Notes under the pieces: generated by a model | What the model was told of the DNA's origin: nothing | The model's database searches: none | What the model saw: the letters and a program-made list of their open reading frames with translations, nothing else | Source of the DNA: Candidatus Eisenbacteria bacterium | GTDB taxonomy: Bacteria; Eisenbacteria; RBG-16-71-46; JAFGJU01 | Reading direction: 5' to 3' | Length of the DNA stretch: 64,000 nt | Assembly (NCBI GenBank): GCA_026388185.1 | Contig: JAPLKG010000010.1 | Location: 1-64,000 of the forward strand | Translations under genes and position numbers: made by a program | In this document: one piece after another, positions 43,169-52,762 of the stretch | Numbering within the stretch: position 1 is the stretch's first letter | Layout of the letters: each line of letters starts with the position of its first letter

Positions 43169-44299
43169 ATGTCAGATAAGAAAGCAGACCTCGCTGGACC
43201 CGGTATCAGCACGTACGAGGAAGTCGAGAAAATCCTGCCGAGCGGCTACAAGTCTATCCTCGATCCCAAGGAGACGCAGATCGCCCTCCACGCGCTGAAG
43301 CGATACATCGAGGACAACATGAACAAGGGGCTGAACCTGTTTCACGTAGAGGTGCCGCTCATTGTGGACTTCGATAGCGGGATCAACGACTATCTTGACC
43401 GCGACGGTTCTCGAACCCCCGTGGAATTTCCTTGCGGGCTTGGGCTCGACAAGCCAATCAGGGCCCAGGTTGTGCAGGCTGCGACCAAGTGGAAGCGGTT
43501 GGCACTCCGGGAGTTCGGCTGCAAGGTGGGCGAGGGGATCAACACCGACATGCGCGCGGTGCGCAAGGACTATTTCCTCGACCACGATCACAGCTCGTAC
43601 GTCGACCAGTGGGACTGGGAAAAAGTGATCACGGCGGAGCAGCGCAATCTGAACTTTCTAAAAGAGACAGTCCGGACGCTATGGAAAGTTCTGGTCGGGG
43701 CCGAGAAGATGGTCCAAGGCATGTTCCCGAAGCTGAAGGACCCGCGCTATCCGAACCTGCCCGAGGAGCTCAAATTCCTCCACGCAGAGGACATTCTCGC
43801 CATGTATCCCGACCTGCCGCGCAAGCAGCGCGAGACAAAGCTCATCTCGGAGCACTATCCGGCAGTATTCATCATCGGTATCGGCTGGGTTCTCGCGGAT
43901 GGCTACCCGCACGAGATGCGGGCGGCAGACTACGACGACTGGGTGACGCCGACGGTATCTGAAGACGGTAAGCCGATGCACGGGCTCAACGGCGACATCC
44001 TCGTTTGGAACCCGGTGACCAAGCGCCGCCACGAGCTCACGTCCATGGGAATCCGCGTTACGAAAGAAACCCTGAAACAGCAGCTCAAACTCAGCGGGCA
44101 GCTCGATTTCTTGAAACTTCCGTATCACCAGGCGATCCTGAACGACCAGATTCCGCTCAGCATCGGCGGCGGGATAGGCCAGTCGCGGACGACCATGCTA
44201 CTGCTGAGGAAGGCGCATCTCGGCGAAGTCAGCGTCACCGTGTGGCCCAAGACACTCAAGGAGATTTGTAGAAAGAAGAACATCGTGGTTCTTGAGTGA
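43169..44299 (+). CDS. asnA: Aspartate-ammonia ligase (asparagine synthetase A)
   Basis: AsnA makes asparagine from aspartate and ammonia with ATP and resembles class II aspartyl-tRNA synthetase. The 376 residues include LNLFHVEVPLIVDFDSGIND, GEGINTDMRAVRKDYFLDHDHSSYVDQWDWEK-type sequence, LTSMGIRVTKETL and the ATP site SIGGGIGQSRTTMLLL. The ATG at 43169 gives a family-like N-terminus. A longer in-frame opening from 43016 adds 51 residues with no similarity. It is slightly longer than E. coli AsnA (330). Confidence 0.94.
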   Translation: MSDKKADLAGPGISTYEEVEKILPSGYKSILDPKETQIALHALKRYIEDNMNKGLNLFHVEVPLIVDFDSGINDYLDRDGSRTPVEFPCGLGLDKPIRAQVVQAATKWKRLALREFGCKVGEGINTDMRAVRKDYFLDHDHSSYVDQWDWEKVITAEQRNLNFLKETVRTLWKVLVGAEKMVQGMFPKLKDPRYPNLPEELKFLHAEDILAMYPDLPRKQRETKLISEHYPAVFIIGIGWVLADGYPHEMRAADYDDWVTPTVSEDGKPMHGLNGDILVWNPVTKRRHELTSMGIRVTKETLKQQLKLSGQLDFLKLPYHQAILNDQIPLSIGGGIGQSRTTMLLLRKAHLGEVSVTVWPKTLKEICRKKNIVVLE

Positions 44300-44667
44300 G
44301 AGTGGAGAGTTTCGTCGAGAGCGGAGGCTGGTGAGGCTACAGTCATCGGTGGCGCGGCGCCTCTGCAATCCCTGACGTGACAGTTAGTTACATGATTTGT
44401 CAGCCGCCGCGACCCTTGTCGCGCCGTGGCTGCAGGATCCGGGAATAGTTCTATGTCCGCCCGCCGGGCAGCCCGCAGTCAACCGGCCCCCGGGAAACCG
44501 CTACTACCCTTGTTGATCAAGCGATTCCCATTTGGTAAGCGAGTTCCATTTAGAGCGAACCTTATCTTTTTTCTCACGTATTATACTGAGAAGACCGCAA
44601 GGGATGTGTCGCTCGTCGCGAGTTGTCTTTCAAGTTGTCTTGACTGTTTGTCCCAGGAGGTAGAAGC
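44300..44667. other. Intergenic region before the tricorn-like gene
   Basis: These 368 bases contain no gene that I can support. They hold a strong hairpin at 44401-44432 and an AT-rich patch with TATTATACT near 44578 that could be a -10 for the next gene. No convincing -35 is seen. Confidence 0.5.
44401..44432 (+). terminator. Hairpin after asnA
   Basis: CGCGAC-CCTT-GTCGCG forms a perfect 6-bp stem, with outer CAGCC/GGCTG extending it. It is about 100 bases past the asnA stop. No T tail follows, so the terminator call is tentative. Confidence 0.4.
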
Positions 44668-47600
44668 ATGCTGCGAAGGCCACTCTGTGTTTTTGCATCC
44701 TTGTTCGTCGCCGCACTTTCCATGACGGCTTCGTTGGCGACCGAATCCTTCGCCGTGGAGCCGCACGCAGGAATGCTGCGGTTCCCCGCCGTGAGTGCCA
44801 CACATATCGCGTTTGCCTATGCCAACGACCTGTGGCTCGTGCCCAAGGACGGCGGAGTGGCCACGCCACTGGCAAGCCCTCCTGGGCAGGAAACCTTTCC
44901 CAGGTTCAGTCCCGACGGCAAGACGATAGCGTTTGTCGGCAACTACGACGGCAACTACGACGTCTATACGATCCCCGTTTCGGGCGGCGTGCCCTTCCGG
45001 GTCACACATCATCCTTCCCGTGAGATTCTGACGGGATGGGCCTCCGGCGACCGTCTGATCTACTACGCAGGTGCAGTGAAGGACTACCCGCGTGAATACG
45101 AGCTTTTCACGGTTTCGGCAAAGGGCGGTCTTCCGGAGAAACTCCCCGTCCCTTACGGTTCCAACGGAAGCATAAGCACCGACGGCAAGTGGTTGGCCTA
45201 CACGCCCTTCACGGCAGACAATCGAACCTGGAAGCGGTACCGCGGCGGCATGGCCTCGGACGTCTGGCTCTTCAATCTGACCGGCCACACTTCCAAGAAG
45301 ATCACGGATTGGGAAGGCACTGATTCACAGCCTATGTGGCAGGGGGATCGCGTCTACTACATGTCTGATGAGGGAGAGAGTCACCGTCTCAACATTTGGG
45401 TCTACGACACCAAGACCGGCCAACGCAGGCAGGTCACATATTACAAAGACTTTGACGTGAAGTGGCCTTCGATCGGACCGGGCTCCGACGGTCAAGGAGA
45501 AATCGTTTTTCAGCTTGGCCCCGACCTCTGCCTCCTGGACGTCGGCACCGAAAAAGCACAGGTCGTGAAAGTCACGATTCCTGGAGACAGACCCAAGCTT
45601 CGTCCGCAGTTGTTTGATGCAAAGGACGTCATCGCCGACGGCGACATATCCTCCACCGGAAAGAGGGTCGTCCTCGAAGCCAGGGGCGACGTGTGGACGC
45701 TTCCCGCGAAAAACGGCTCGACGCTCAACCTCACCAGGACGAGCGGCTCTGCCGAGCGATTCCCCACGTGGAGTCCGGACGGGCAATGGGTCGCCTACTT
45801 TTCCGACGCCACCGGCGAATACGAGCTCTATGTCACGCAGTCGGACGGCGCGGGCAAACCGCGCCAGCTCACGAAATTCGACAAAGGCTTTTACTTCGCA
45901 CCGGTTTGGTCACCGGATTCAAAGTGGATCTCCTTCTGGGATCAAGTCGGAAACCTGTACCTCCAGAACGTGGACACCGGGGAGACCAGGTCGGTTGACC
46001 ACTATCCCGGCATGGGCTCGGAGTATTCGCGCGTCAGCTGGTCGAGCGACTCGAAGTGGATTGCATATTCCATCAGCAAGTCCCTTGGAATGCCGGACCG
46101 CATCTGGCTCTACGACATTGCCAAGAAAGAAAGGCACCAGGTTACCAGTGGCATGTTCAATGACTCGTGGCCGACCTTCGACCGCGAGGGCAAGTACCTT
46201 TTCTTCAGGAGCAACCGCGACTTCTCCTCGCCCACTTACGAGGACTACGGCACCACGTGGGTGTATTCAGAGACGGGCCGTCTCTACGTCGTCCCGCTGA
46301 CAAGCGTCACGGCTTCTCCCTTCGCGCCTAAGAGCGACGACGAGAAGTGGGGCAAGGATAAGGACAAGAAGGACGCCGGCGCTTCGAAAGAAAAGGACAA
46401 GACCAAGGATGGCGAGGGCAAAGACGTCACGAAAGACAAGGACAAGGGTAAGGAAAAGGGTGAGGGAGATTCCGGTGACAAAGAGAAAGCGCCGGAGCCC
46501 GTGAAGATTGACCTCGAGGGCTTTGAGCACAGGGCAATAGCGCTTCCCGTCGAACCAGGGAATTTCTCGACGCTCTGCGTGAACAACGAAGGGAAGCTCG
46601 TGTACGCTCGGAATTTTCCACAAGCCAGCGACGAAGAAGAGCCTTCCCGCAGACCAGCGAACTCTGTGATTCACGTATTCGACCTGAATGAGGAGAAGGA
46701 GGAGGACAGAGAGAAGACGGTCCTGTCAGGAGTGCAGGGCTTCACGATGTCCAGCGACGGCAAGAAACTCTTGGTCTTCGGCAAGGGCGACGTCATGGCC
46801 ATAGTGGATGCAAAGCCTGACCAGAAGATGGAATCCACGATCTCTACGGACGGGATGTCGGTTGAAATAGACCCGCGTGCAGAATGGCGGCAGGTATTTA
46901 TGGACTCCTGGCGTATCGAGCGGGATTTCTTCTACGATCCAAACATGCAAGGCATAGATTGGACGGCCGTACGCGACCAGTACGTCAAGATGCTCGATGA
47001 TTGCTCCTCGCGGGAGGACGTGAGCTACGTCATCGGAGAGATGATCGCTGAGCTCAACGTGGGGCACGCCTACTATTTCGGAGCAAACACAGATAAGGCG
47101 CCCAGCGTGGCGGTGGGCATGCTCGGATGCGATTTCGAACTCGACGCCGGCGCCTATCGCATTTCTAGAATTCTGGAAGGTGCTCCGTGGGACGAAGACT
47201 CCAGGGGTCCCCTGAGTCAACCCGGAGTCGAGGTGAAGGTCGGGGATTACCTACTCGCAGTGAACGGTGTTCCCATTGACGCCGCCAAAGATCCATGGGC
47301 GGCCTTCCAGGGGATGGTTGGACGTACTGTTCGTCTGACGGTGAGCGCGGAGCCCAAGATCACCGAAAAGGCACGTCAGGTTCTCGTCAAACTGATGGAC
47401 AGCGAGCGAGAGCTTCGCTACAGAGCTTGGATTGAGAAGAACCGCGCCTACGTTGACAAGAGTACGGACGGCAAGGTGGGCTACATCTACGTCCCCGACA
47501 CGGGCGTTCTCGGTCAGAACGAGTTGGTTCGCCAGTTCGTCGGTCAGCTTGACAAACAGGCGCTCATCATTGACGAGCGTTGGAACGGGGGAGGGCAGAT

Positions 47601-48102
47601 CCCCACGCGTTTCGTTGAACTCCTGAATCGACCCATCGCAAATTACTGGGCGGCTAGAACCAAGGGAGAAAACATGGTGTGGCCCCCGGACGCTCACCAC
47701 GGGCCAAAATGCATGTTGATAAACGGCGAGGCCGGATCCGGCGGTGATTACTTCCCGTATTGGTTCCGCAAGGCCGGAGTGGGCAAGCTAATAGGCAGGC
47801 GCACGTGGGGCGGTCTCATCGGAATGAGCGGCAACCCCGCCCTCATTGACGGGCAGTCGGTGACCGTTCCCAGATTTGCGTTCTATGAGAACGATGGGAC
47901 ATGGGGTGTCGAAGGCAATGGTGTCGAGCCGGACATCGAGGTCATTGACGATCCGGCTTTGATGGTCGGCGGGAAGGATCCGCAACTCGATGCCGGGATT
48001 GACCTGATGCTGAAAGAGATAGCGGAGCATCCGTATCGTCCCGTCCCGAGGCCGTCCTATCCGGATCGAAGCGGCATGGGAATCAGCGAAGAGAACAAGT
48101 AG
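44668..48102 (+). CDS. Tricorn-like S41 protease, exported
   Basis: The 1144 residues start with a signal peptide. Two TolB/WD40-like beta-propellers follow (repeated FPRFSPDGKTIAFV, FPTWSPDGQWVAYFS and FAPVWSPDSKWISFW-type blades). A lysine/aspartate/glutamate-rich linker lies at about residues 555-615. Then come the tricorn core (WRQVFMDSWRIERDFFYDPNMQGIDW), a PDZ domain and the S41 catalytic domain: DERWNGGGQI, GEAGSGGDYF with the nucleophile serine, and GNGVEPDIEV. It would degrade peptides in the periplasm. The charged linker is not part of classic tricorn. ATG at 44668 follows AGGAGG. Confidence 0.92.
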   Translation: MLRRPLCVFASLFVAALSMTASLATESFAVEPHAGMLRFPAVSATHIAFAYANDLWLVPKDGGVATPLASPPGQETFPRFSPDGKTIAFVGNYDGNYDVYTIPVSGGVPFRVTHHPSREILTGWASGDRLIYYAGAVKDYPREYELFTVSAKGGLPEKLPVPYGSNGSISTDGKWLAYTPFTADNRTWKRYRGGMASDVWLFNLTGHTSKKITDWEGTDSQPMWQGDRVYYMSDEGESHRLNIWVYDTKTGQRRQVTYYKDFDVKWPSIGPGSDGQGEIVFQLGPDLCLLDVGTEKAQVVKVTIPGDRPKLRPQLFDAKDVIADGDISSTGKRVVLEARGDVWTLPAKNGSTLNLTRTSGSAERFPTWSPDGQWVAYFSDATGEYELYVTQSDGAGKPRQLTKFDKGFYFAPVWSPDSKWISFWDQVGNLYLQNVDTGETRSVDHYPGMGSEYSRVSWSSDSKWIAYSISKSLGMPDRIWLYDIAKKERHQVTSGMFNDSWPTFDREGKYLFFRSNRDFSSPTYEDYGTTWVYSETGRLYVVPLTSVTASPFAPKSDDEKWGKDKDKKDAGASKEKDKTKDGEGKDVTKDKDKGKEKGEGDSGDKEKAPEPVKIDLEGFEHRAIALPVEPGNFSTLCVNNEGKLVYARNFPQASDEEEPSRRPANSVIHVFDLNEEKEEDREKTVLSGVQGFTMSSDGKKLLVFGKGDVMAIVDAKPDQKMESTISTDGMSVEIDPRAEWRQVFMDSWRIERDFFYDPNMQGIDWTAVRDQYVKMLDDCSSREDVSYVIGEMIAELNVGHAYYFGANTDKAPSVAVGMLGCDFELDAGAYRISRILEGAPWDEDSRGPLSQPGVEVKVGDYLLAVNGVPIDAAKDPWAAFQGMVGRTVRLTVSAEPKITEKARQVLVKLMDSERELRYRAWIEKNRAYVDKSTDGKVGYIYVPDTGVLGQNELVRQFVGQLDKQALIIDERWNGGGQIPTRFVELLNRPIANYWAARTKGENMVWPPDAHHGPKCMLINGEAGSGGDYFPYWFRKAGVGKLIGRRTWGGLIGMSGNPALIDGQSVTVPRFAFYENDGTWGVEGNGVEPDIEVIDDPALMVGGKDPQLDAGIDLMLKEIAEHPYRPVPRPSYPDRSGMGISEENK

Positions 48103-48131
48103 ATTGTGCGCGGAGCGCACAGGAGGCGGGG

Positions 48132-48197
48132 CGAAATTCAGGGCCGCGCATAAGCAAGCGGCCGTGCGGAATTCGGAGCCGTGCGTAGGCAAGCGGC
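48132..48197 (+). repeat. Two 31-bp tandem repeats with hairpin potential
   Basis: The units 48132-48162 and 48167-48197 differ at six positions, all transitions. Each ends AAGCGGC, which pairs with GCCGC in the first and GCCGT (one G-U) in the second. They follow the tricorn-like gene by 30 bases. Confidence 0.55.
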
Positions 48198-48226
48198 GGC
48201 GATGGATGCAGCAAGCAGTCACAATG

Positions 48227-48252
48227 GAGAGAGGGGCAATTGCCCCTCTCTC
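48227..48252. terminator. Bidirectional terminator palindrome
   Basis: GAGAGAGGGGCAA and TTGCCCCTCTCTC form a perfect 26-base palindrome between two convergent genes, four bases from the end of the cupin gene. Either strand gives a 11-12 bp stem. It is well placed to end both transcripts. Confidence 0.7.
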
Positions 48253-48255
48253 TGT

Positions 48256-48603
48256 CTATGACCTGATCATCGTCAGGATCATCTTGAATTTCTCTATCGC
48301 CTTGAGCGAATGCGGCTCGTTGGCCGGCATGATTGTCACTTCTCCTGCCTTCACGCGCAGGGGCTTGCCGGAGATGACGACCTCCGCTTCACCGTCGATG
48401 ACCTGTACCAGCGCGTCGAACGGCGCCGTGTGTTCGCTCAGCCCCTGTCCCGCATCGAACGCAAACAGAGTCACGGTCCCCGTCTTCCTGTTGACGACCG
48501 TTTTGCTGACGACGGCCCCGTTCTGGTATTGGACCAGGCCGGAGACCTCAGCCGCCTGCGCCATGAGTTCTTTGGCGCTCGTTTCCTTTGCCTCGTGCTC
48601 CAT
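48256..48603 (-). CDS. Small cupin-domain protein
   Basis: The 115 residues form a single cupin barrel: LFAFDAGQGLSEHTAPFDALVQVIDGEAEV and ITIMPANEPHSLKAIEKFKM-type motifs, where SEHTAPFDAL and PANEPHSL hold the metal histidines. Similar small cupins occur in anaerobes as uncharacterised metal-binding proteins. It is transcribed opposite to its neighbours. Start ATG at 48603 with GGAGGT upstream. Confidence 0.88.
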   Translation of the reverse strand: MEHEAKETSAKELMAQAAEVSGLVQYQNGAVVSKTVVNRKTGTVTLFAFDAGQGLSEHTAPFDALVQVIDGEAEVVISGKPLRVKAGEVTIMPANEPHSLKAIEKFKMILTMIRS

Positions 48604-48835
48604 GTATGTACCTCCACGTTGGTCAGAGAGACTTGTACTTTATACTAACCCTCGCGTCATTGCCTGGCAACAGGTGAAAACTCGTGTTGAGATCCTGGAA
48701 ATCAGCTTTCCTCATCCGAATATTTGGCTGGATTGCACGGCGCCACTCTGATAAGGATTACTTCCGAAGAGCGTGATGCTTTCCAGAGGCACGTTTCCAT
48801 GGTGCTTGGCGCTGCACACGAAAGCGGCAGCATTT

Positions 48836-50584
48836 ATGATTAGATTGCCAGTGATTGGGTGTGGGCTTCCTTTGGTCGTGGGTTCGATGCTTATGATTTT
48901 GTCACATACGGCGATTTGCGGGCAGGTGACGCCGGCGAGCCTCGTCTTGGTCAACGGAAAGATTGTGACAGTCGATGACAGTCTGCCCGAGGCTCAGGCC
49001 GTGGCCATTCAAGGCGACACTGTCGTGGCAGTGGGGAGCAACCACGCAATCAGGCCCTACTGCGGCCCCAGAACGAGAATGATCGATCTCCAAGGCGACC
49101 TGGCAGTGCCCGGCTTCATAGAGGGGCACGGGCATTTTCTCGATCTCGGCCTTTCGAAGATCGAACTGGACCTGACTAAGACAAGAAACTGGGGCGCCAT
49201 TGTGCGCAGGGTGGAAGAAGCGGCCAAGAAGGCGAAACCAGGTGAGTGGATAGTCGGTCGAGGATGGCACCAAGAGAAGTGGGACACGATTCCGGAGCCC
49301 AACGTCGAGGGCTATCCGACTCACGACTTGCTGAGCAAGGCGGCCCCCGGGAATCCGGTGCTGTTGAGGCACGCCAACGGGCACGTCGTCTTGGTCAACG
49401 TCAGGGCCATGGAACACGTCGGAATCACAAAGTCAACGCCAGATCCTCCTGGCGGGAGGATTCTCAGATTTCCGGCCGGCAGCCCCACGGGCATCTTCCT
49501 CGAGACGGCCGGGGACGTATTCCGGAAGGCCTCGGATGAGGATAAGGCCAAACGCGGCTCGAGGACGATCGAAGAAGACAGACGAGCGGCGATCGCCTTG
49601 GCAACGCGAGAATGTCTGTCCAAGGGAATCACAAGTTTTCAGGACGCCGGCGCCACGTTCGACCTACTCGAGCTGTATAAGAAGCTCGCGGGGGAAGGAA
49701 AGCTCGGGGTCCGGCTCTGGGTGATGATCGACGAAGACAACGGTCGCCTCGAGGAATGTCTTCCCGGGTACAGGATCATCGGCCTAGAAGGTGGGATGCT
49801 CACCGTGCGCGCCATCAAACGGTTGATGGACGGCGCCCTGGGTTCTCACAGCGCCTGGCTTCTGGAGCCATATTCAGACCTCCCAGGCTGCACCGGTCTA
49901 AACACGATCTCTATAGAATCTCTCAGGGAAACTGCCCGACTGGCGCTCGAAAACGGTTTCCAGCTTTGTACTCATGCAATTGGAGACCGCGCCAACAGAG
50001 AAGTCCTCGATGTCTACGAGCACGTGTTCAAAGAGCATCCGGAAAGCGACGACTTGCGGTGGCGAATCGAACACGCGCAGCACGTCGCTCCCTCGGATGT
50101 CCCCAGATTCGGCAAGCTGGGCGTCATTGCGGCAATGCAATCTGTCCACTGCACGTCTGACGGATCGTGGGTGATGGAGAGAATAGGGGAGAAGAGAACG
50201 CGGGAGGGTGCGTACGTCTGGCAGAAGCTGATAAGGTCCGGAGCGATAGTCGCCAACGGTACTGACGCGCCGGTCGAAGACGTAGATCCCATCGCGAATT
50301 TCTATGCTGCCGTTACGCGTAGATTGCCGGACGGCACGCTTTTCTATCCCGACGAGCGAATGACCCGCGAGCAGGCGTTGAGATCCTCCACGATGAATTG
50401 CGCCTACGCCGCCTTTGAAGAGGGCACGAAGGGCTCGATCACGCCGGGAAAGTTGGCCGACATTGTCGTGTTGTCCAAAGACATCATGACCGTCCCTGAA
50501 GAGGAGATCCTCGACACAAAGGTGGTCTGCACGATACTCGGCGGAAGAGTCGTCTATCAGTCAGGAGCTTCGTACGAGCGGTAG
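48836..50584 (+). CDS. Exported amidohydrolase, YtcJ-like (amidohydrolase family 3)
   Basis: The 582 residues start with a hydrophobic segment (GLPLVVGSMLMILSHTAICG) taken as a signal peptide. The catalytic domain follows: GFIEGHGHFLDLG with HxH, ITSFQDAG, THAIGDRANREVLDVYE, RIEHAQHV and the Asp of NGTDAPVEDVDP. The C-terminal TPGKLADIVVLSKD ends the composite sandwich. The start is uncertain: ATG at 48836 puts the signal first, while GTG/ATG at 48773/48776 adds about 20 residues. The substrate is unknown. Confidence 0.87.
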   Translation: MIRLPVIGCGLPLVVGSMLMILSHTAICGQVTPASLVLVNGKIVTVDDSLPEAQAVAIQGDTVVAVGSNHAIRPYCGPRTRMIDLQGDLAVPGFIEGHGHFLDLGLSKIELDLTKTRNWGAIVRRVEEAAKKAKPGEWIVGRGWHQEKWDTIPEPNVEGYPTHDLLSKAAPGNPVLLRHANGHVVLVNVRAMEHVGITKSTPDPPGGRILRFPAGSPTGIFLETAGDVFRKASDEDKAKRGSRTIEEDRRAAIALATRECLSKGITSFQDAGATFDLLELYKKLAGEGKLGVRLWVMIDEDNGRLEECLPGYRIIGLEGGMLTVRAIKRLMDGALGSHSAWLLEPYSDLPGCTGLNTISIESLRETARLALENGFQLCTHAIGDRANREVLDVYEHVFKEHPESDDLRWRIEHAQHVAPSDVPRFGKLGVIAAMQSVHCTSDGSWVMERIGEKRTREGAYVWQKLIRSGAIVANGTDAPVEDVDPIANFYAAVTRRLPDGTLFYPDERMTREQALRSSTMNCAYAAFEEGTKGSITPGKLADIVVLSKDIMTVPEEEILDTKVVCTILGGRVVYQSGASYER

Positions 50585-50649
50585 GTTCTCGGGGCGGATT
50601 CGCCAGTGTCCGTTGCTGAGGCCGCGCGAGCAGGATTGGAGGCACCGGC

Positions 50650-51471
50650 ATGTATCGTGTCTTTGTTGTGTCGGACGGTACCGGAGGGACGGCAGAACGC
50701 GCGCTGAATGCGGCCCTCACGCAGTTCCAGGGTGTGAACATAGAGATTGAGGTGCGCTCGGCCGTCAGGATGGAGCAGCAGGTACGTGATGCGGTGGAAG
50801 AAGCGGCGCGAGTCGGAGGTTTCATCGTACACACGCTGGTTTCGAACGATCTTCGAAGGGTGATGCTGCGCGCGGGGCGTCTGCACAACGTAGAAACAAT
50901 CGACCTGATGGGTCCGTTGTTGTCGCGGCTGTCTCATCAACTCGCCGTCTCGCCGGTAGAGAAGCCGGGACTCTTTCAACAGTTGAACGAGGACTACTTC
51001 CGTCGCATCGAGACAATGGAGTTTGCGTTTCGGCATGACGACGGGCAACACATCGAGGACGTGCCGCACGCCGAGATAGTCATTGTGGGAGTGTCGCGGA
51101 CTTTCAAGACTCCGCTCAGTGTCTATCTGGCGTTCAAGCGCTGGCTCGTCGCCAACGTACCAATCGTGCTTGATATAGAGCCGCCGCCCATCCTTTCCGA
51201 GTTGCCTCCCGGACACGTAGTGGGTCTCACTTCGAACGTGGATTCGCTTGCCGTATTGCGCCGCGTCCGACTCAGATACCTGGGTGGAGTCCCCACGGAA
51301 TACGCCGACCAGGAATACGTACGTCGTGAAGTCGTATACGCGTTGAGAATTTTCGAGAAGCACAATTGGCCGGTCATTGACGTGACTGGAAAACCCATCG
51401 AGGAAATCGCCTCCGAGATTGTGTCTCTCGTGAGGCATACGCACGCAGGCGATCCTGCGGGGGGCAGCTAG
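50650..51471 (+). CDS. Pyruvate phosphate dikinase regulatory protein (kinase/pyrophosphorylase)
   Basis: This DUF299 protein switches PPDK or PEP synthase off and on, by ADP-dependent phosphorylation and phosphate-dependent dephosphorylation of a threonine. The 273 residues open YRVFVVSDGTGGTAE, have the P-loop-like GVSRTFKTPLSVYLA at about residue 151 and end with the family motifs IDVTGKPIEEIA. The P-loop reads GVSRTFKTP where most members have serine or glycine at the F position. Its target enzyme is not in the window. Confidence 0.92.
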   Translation: MYRVFVVSDGTGGTAERALNAALTQFQGVNIEIEVRSAVRMEQQVRDAVEEAARVGGFIVHTLVSNDLRRVMLRAGRLHNVETIDLMGPLLSRLSHQLAVSPVEKPGLFQQLNEDYFRRIETMEFAFRHDDGQHIEDVPHAEIVIVGVSRTFKTPLSVYLAFKRWLVANVPIVLDIEPPPILSELPPGHVVGLTSNVDSLAVLRRVRLRYLGGVPTEYADQEYVRREVVYALRIFEKHNWPVIDVTGKPIEEIASEIVSLVRHTHAGDPAGGS

Positions 51472-51596
51472 GCGGGTGCAGCGAAAATGCCACGATGACG
51501 GCGGACGAGAATTGGTTTATCATCACGGCGGGAAAGACACTAAGAGACGGTGGAGAGGATACTGACGGGAAGGAATCCTAACAGGAGGGAGAAGTC

Positions 51597-52715
51597 ATGC
51601 CCAACGCGTTCAAAAGCCAATCCAGACTGTGTCTGGTAATTCTCACTACGGCAGTCGTCCTGGCGCTGGTGACTTACGGTGCGGTGCGCGCAGACGTCAC
51701 CGTACAGAGACTGGCGAAGTCAAACGGTTTCGGCGGATTCGGAGCCTCTGAGACTGTCGAGAAGTTGATGATCTCGGGAGACAAGGAATGCACGAAAGGG
51801 ATCACCAAGTACTCGGGCAAGCTCTCCAGCCTGATGAATCGGGGCGCCAAGGAGGCGACTTCCATCACTCGATTGGACAAAGAACTCATCTGGACCATAG
51901 ACCATGAGAAGAAGACGTACACGGAGCTCACCTTTGCGCAGATGCGACAGATGATGCAGTCGTCGGCAGAGCGACTGAGCCGAATGAATGCAGATTCGTT
52001 GCGCAGAGCCGTGCAGCAGTTCGACTCCACGGTTGACGTGAAGAGGACCGGCGAGAAAAGGACCGTCGCCGGACTGGAATGTGAACGAGTGATTGTCACC
52101 ATGCGGGGCGTAAGTGTGGACGGCGCCGGCAACGTAGCCGACACCACCTGGGTCAAGAACGACGCCTGGATGGCCCCGATCAACAAGGTGCCCGCGGAAC
52201 TGCGCGGTTTCGACGCAAAGATGGCGGAGAAGATGGGACTTACTGAGGGCGGAGCGATGGCCGGTTTGTTGAGCCAATATGCGGATGCCTTCAAGAAGGT
52301 GAAGGAGAAACTCGAAGATCTCAACGGATATCCCGTCGCCTCGACTCTCTCTATTACGACAACCACGCACGCTCAAGAGAAGGCAAGTGCGCAAGAGGGA
52401 GTTTCTGCACAGGCGGAGATGACGGAATCAGGTGAAGAGGCGGAGGCAGGAAAGGTAAAGTCGATAACTGAGGCGCGGGACGTGAAGTCGGCGCTCGGCA
52501 GTCTGTTCAAGAAGAAAGCCAAGGATGAAGTGAAGAAGAAGCAAGAAGAAAAAGAAAAGCAGAAATTGGAAATGGCACAGGCTCAGACTGGTCCGAAGAC
52601 TGTCCTGGAGGTGATCACCGAGACGCAGAGTATCGAGACCTCGGGCATCGATCCTTCCGTTTTTGAGATTCCGGCAGGATACAAGAAAGTGGAAATGCCC
52701 GGCATGGAGAAATGA
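51597..52715 (+). CDS. Exported DUF4412-like protein with charged C-terminus
   Basis: A signal peptide (residues 10-32) is followed by a beta-rich region resembling DUF4412: a lipoprotein-carrier-like fold with YSGKLSSLMN, LIWTIDHEKKTYTELTF and KRTVAGLECERVIVTM. A Glu/Gly/Ala stretch and a lysine/glutamate helix (SLFKKKAKDEVKKKQEEKEKQKLEM-type) then interrupt it before the final FEIPAGYKKVEMPGM. It has 372 residues. ATG at 51597 follows AGGAGGGAG. The role is unknown. Confidence 0.75.
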   Translation: MPNAFKSQSRLCLVILTTAVVLALVTYGAVRADVTVQRLAKSNGFGGFGASETVEKLMISGDKECTKGITKYSGKLSSLMNRGAKEATSITRLDKELIWTIDHEKKTYTELTFAQMRQMMQSSAERLSRMNADSLRRAVQQFDSTVDVKRTGEKRTVAGLECERVIVTMRGVSVDGAGNVADTTWVKNDAWMAPINKVPAELRGFDAKMAEKMGLTEGGAMAGLLSQYADAFKKVKEKLEDLNGYPVASTLSITTTTHAQEKASAQEGVSAQAEMTESGEEAEAGKVKSITEARDVKSALGSLFKKKAKDEVKKKQEEKEKQKLEMAQAQTGPKTVLEVITETQSIETSGIDPSVFEIPAGYKKVEMPGMEK

Positions 52716-52762
52716 GATCGGCGGGCGTTCTCGGGGTGTGAACTGGACCTGATGTTTCATGG

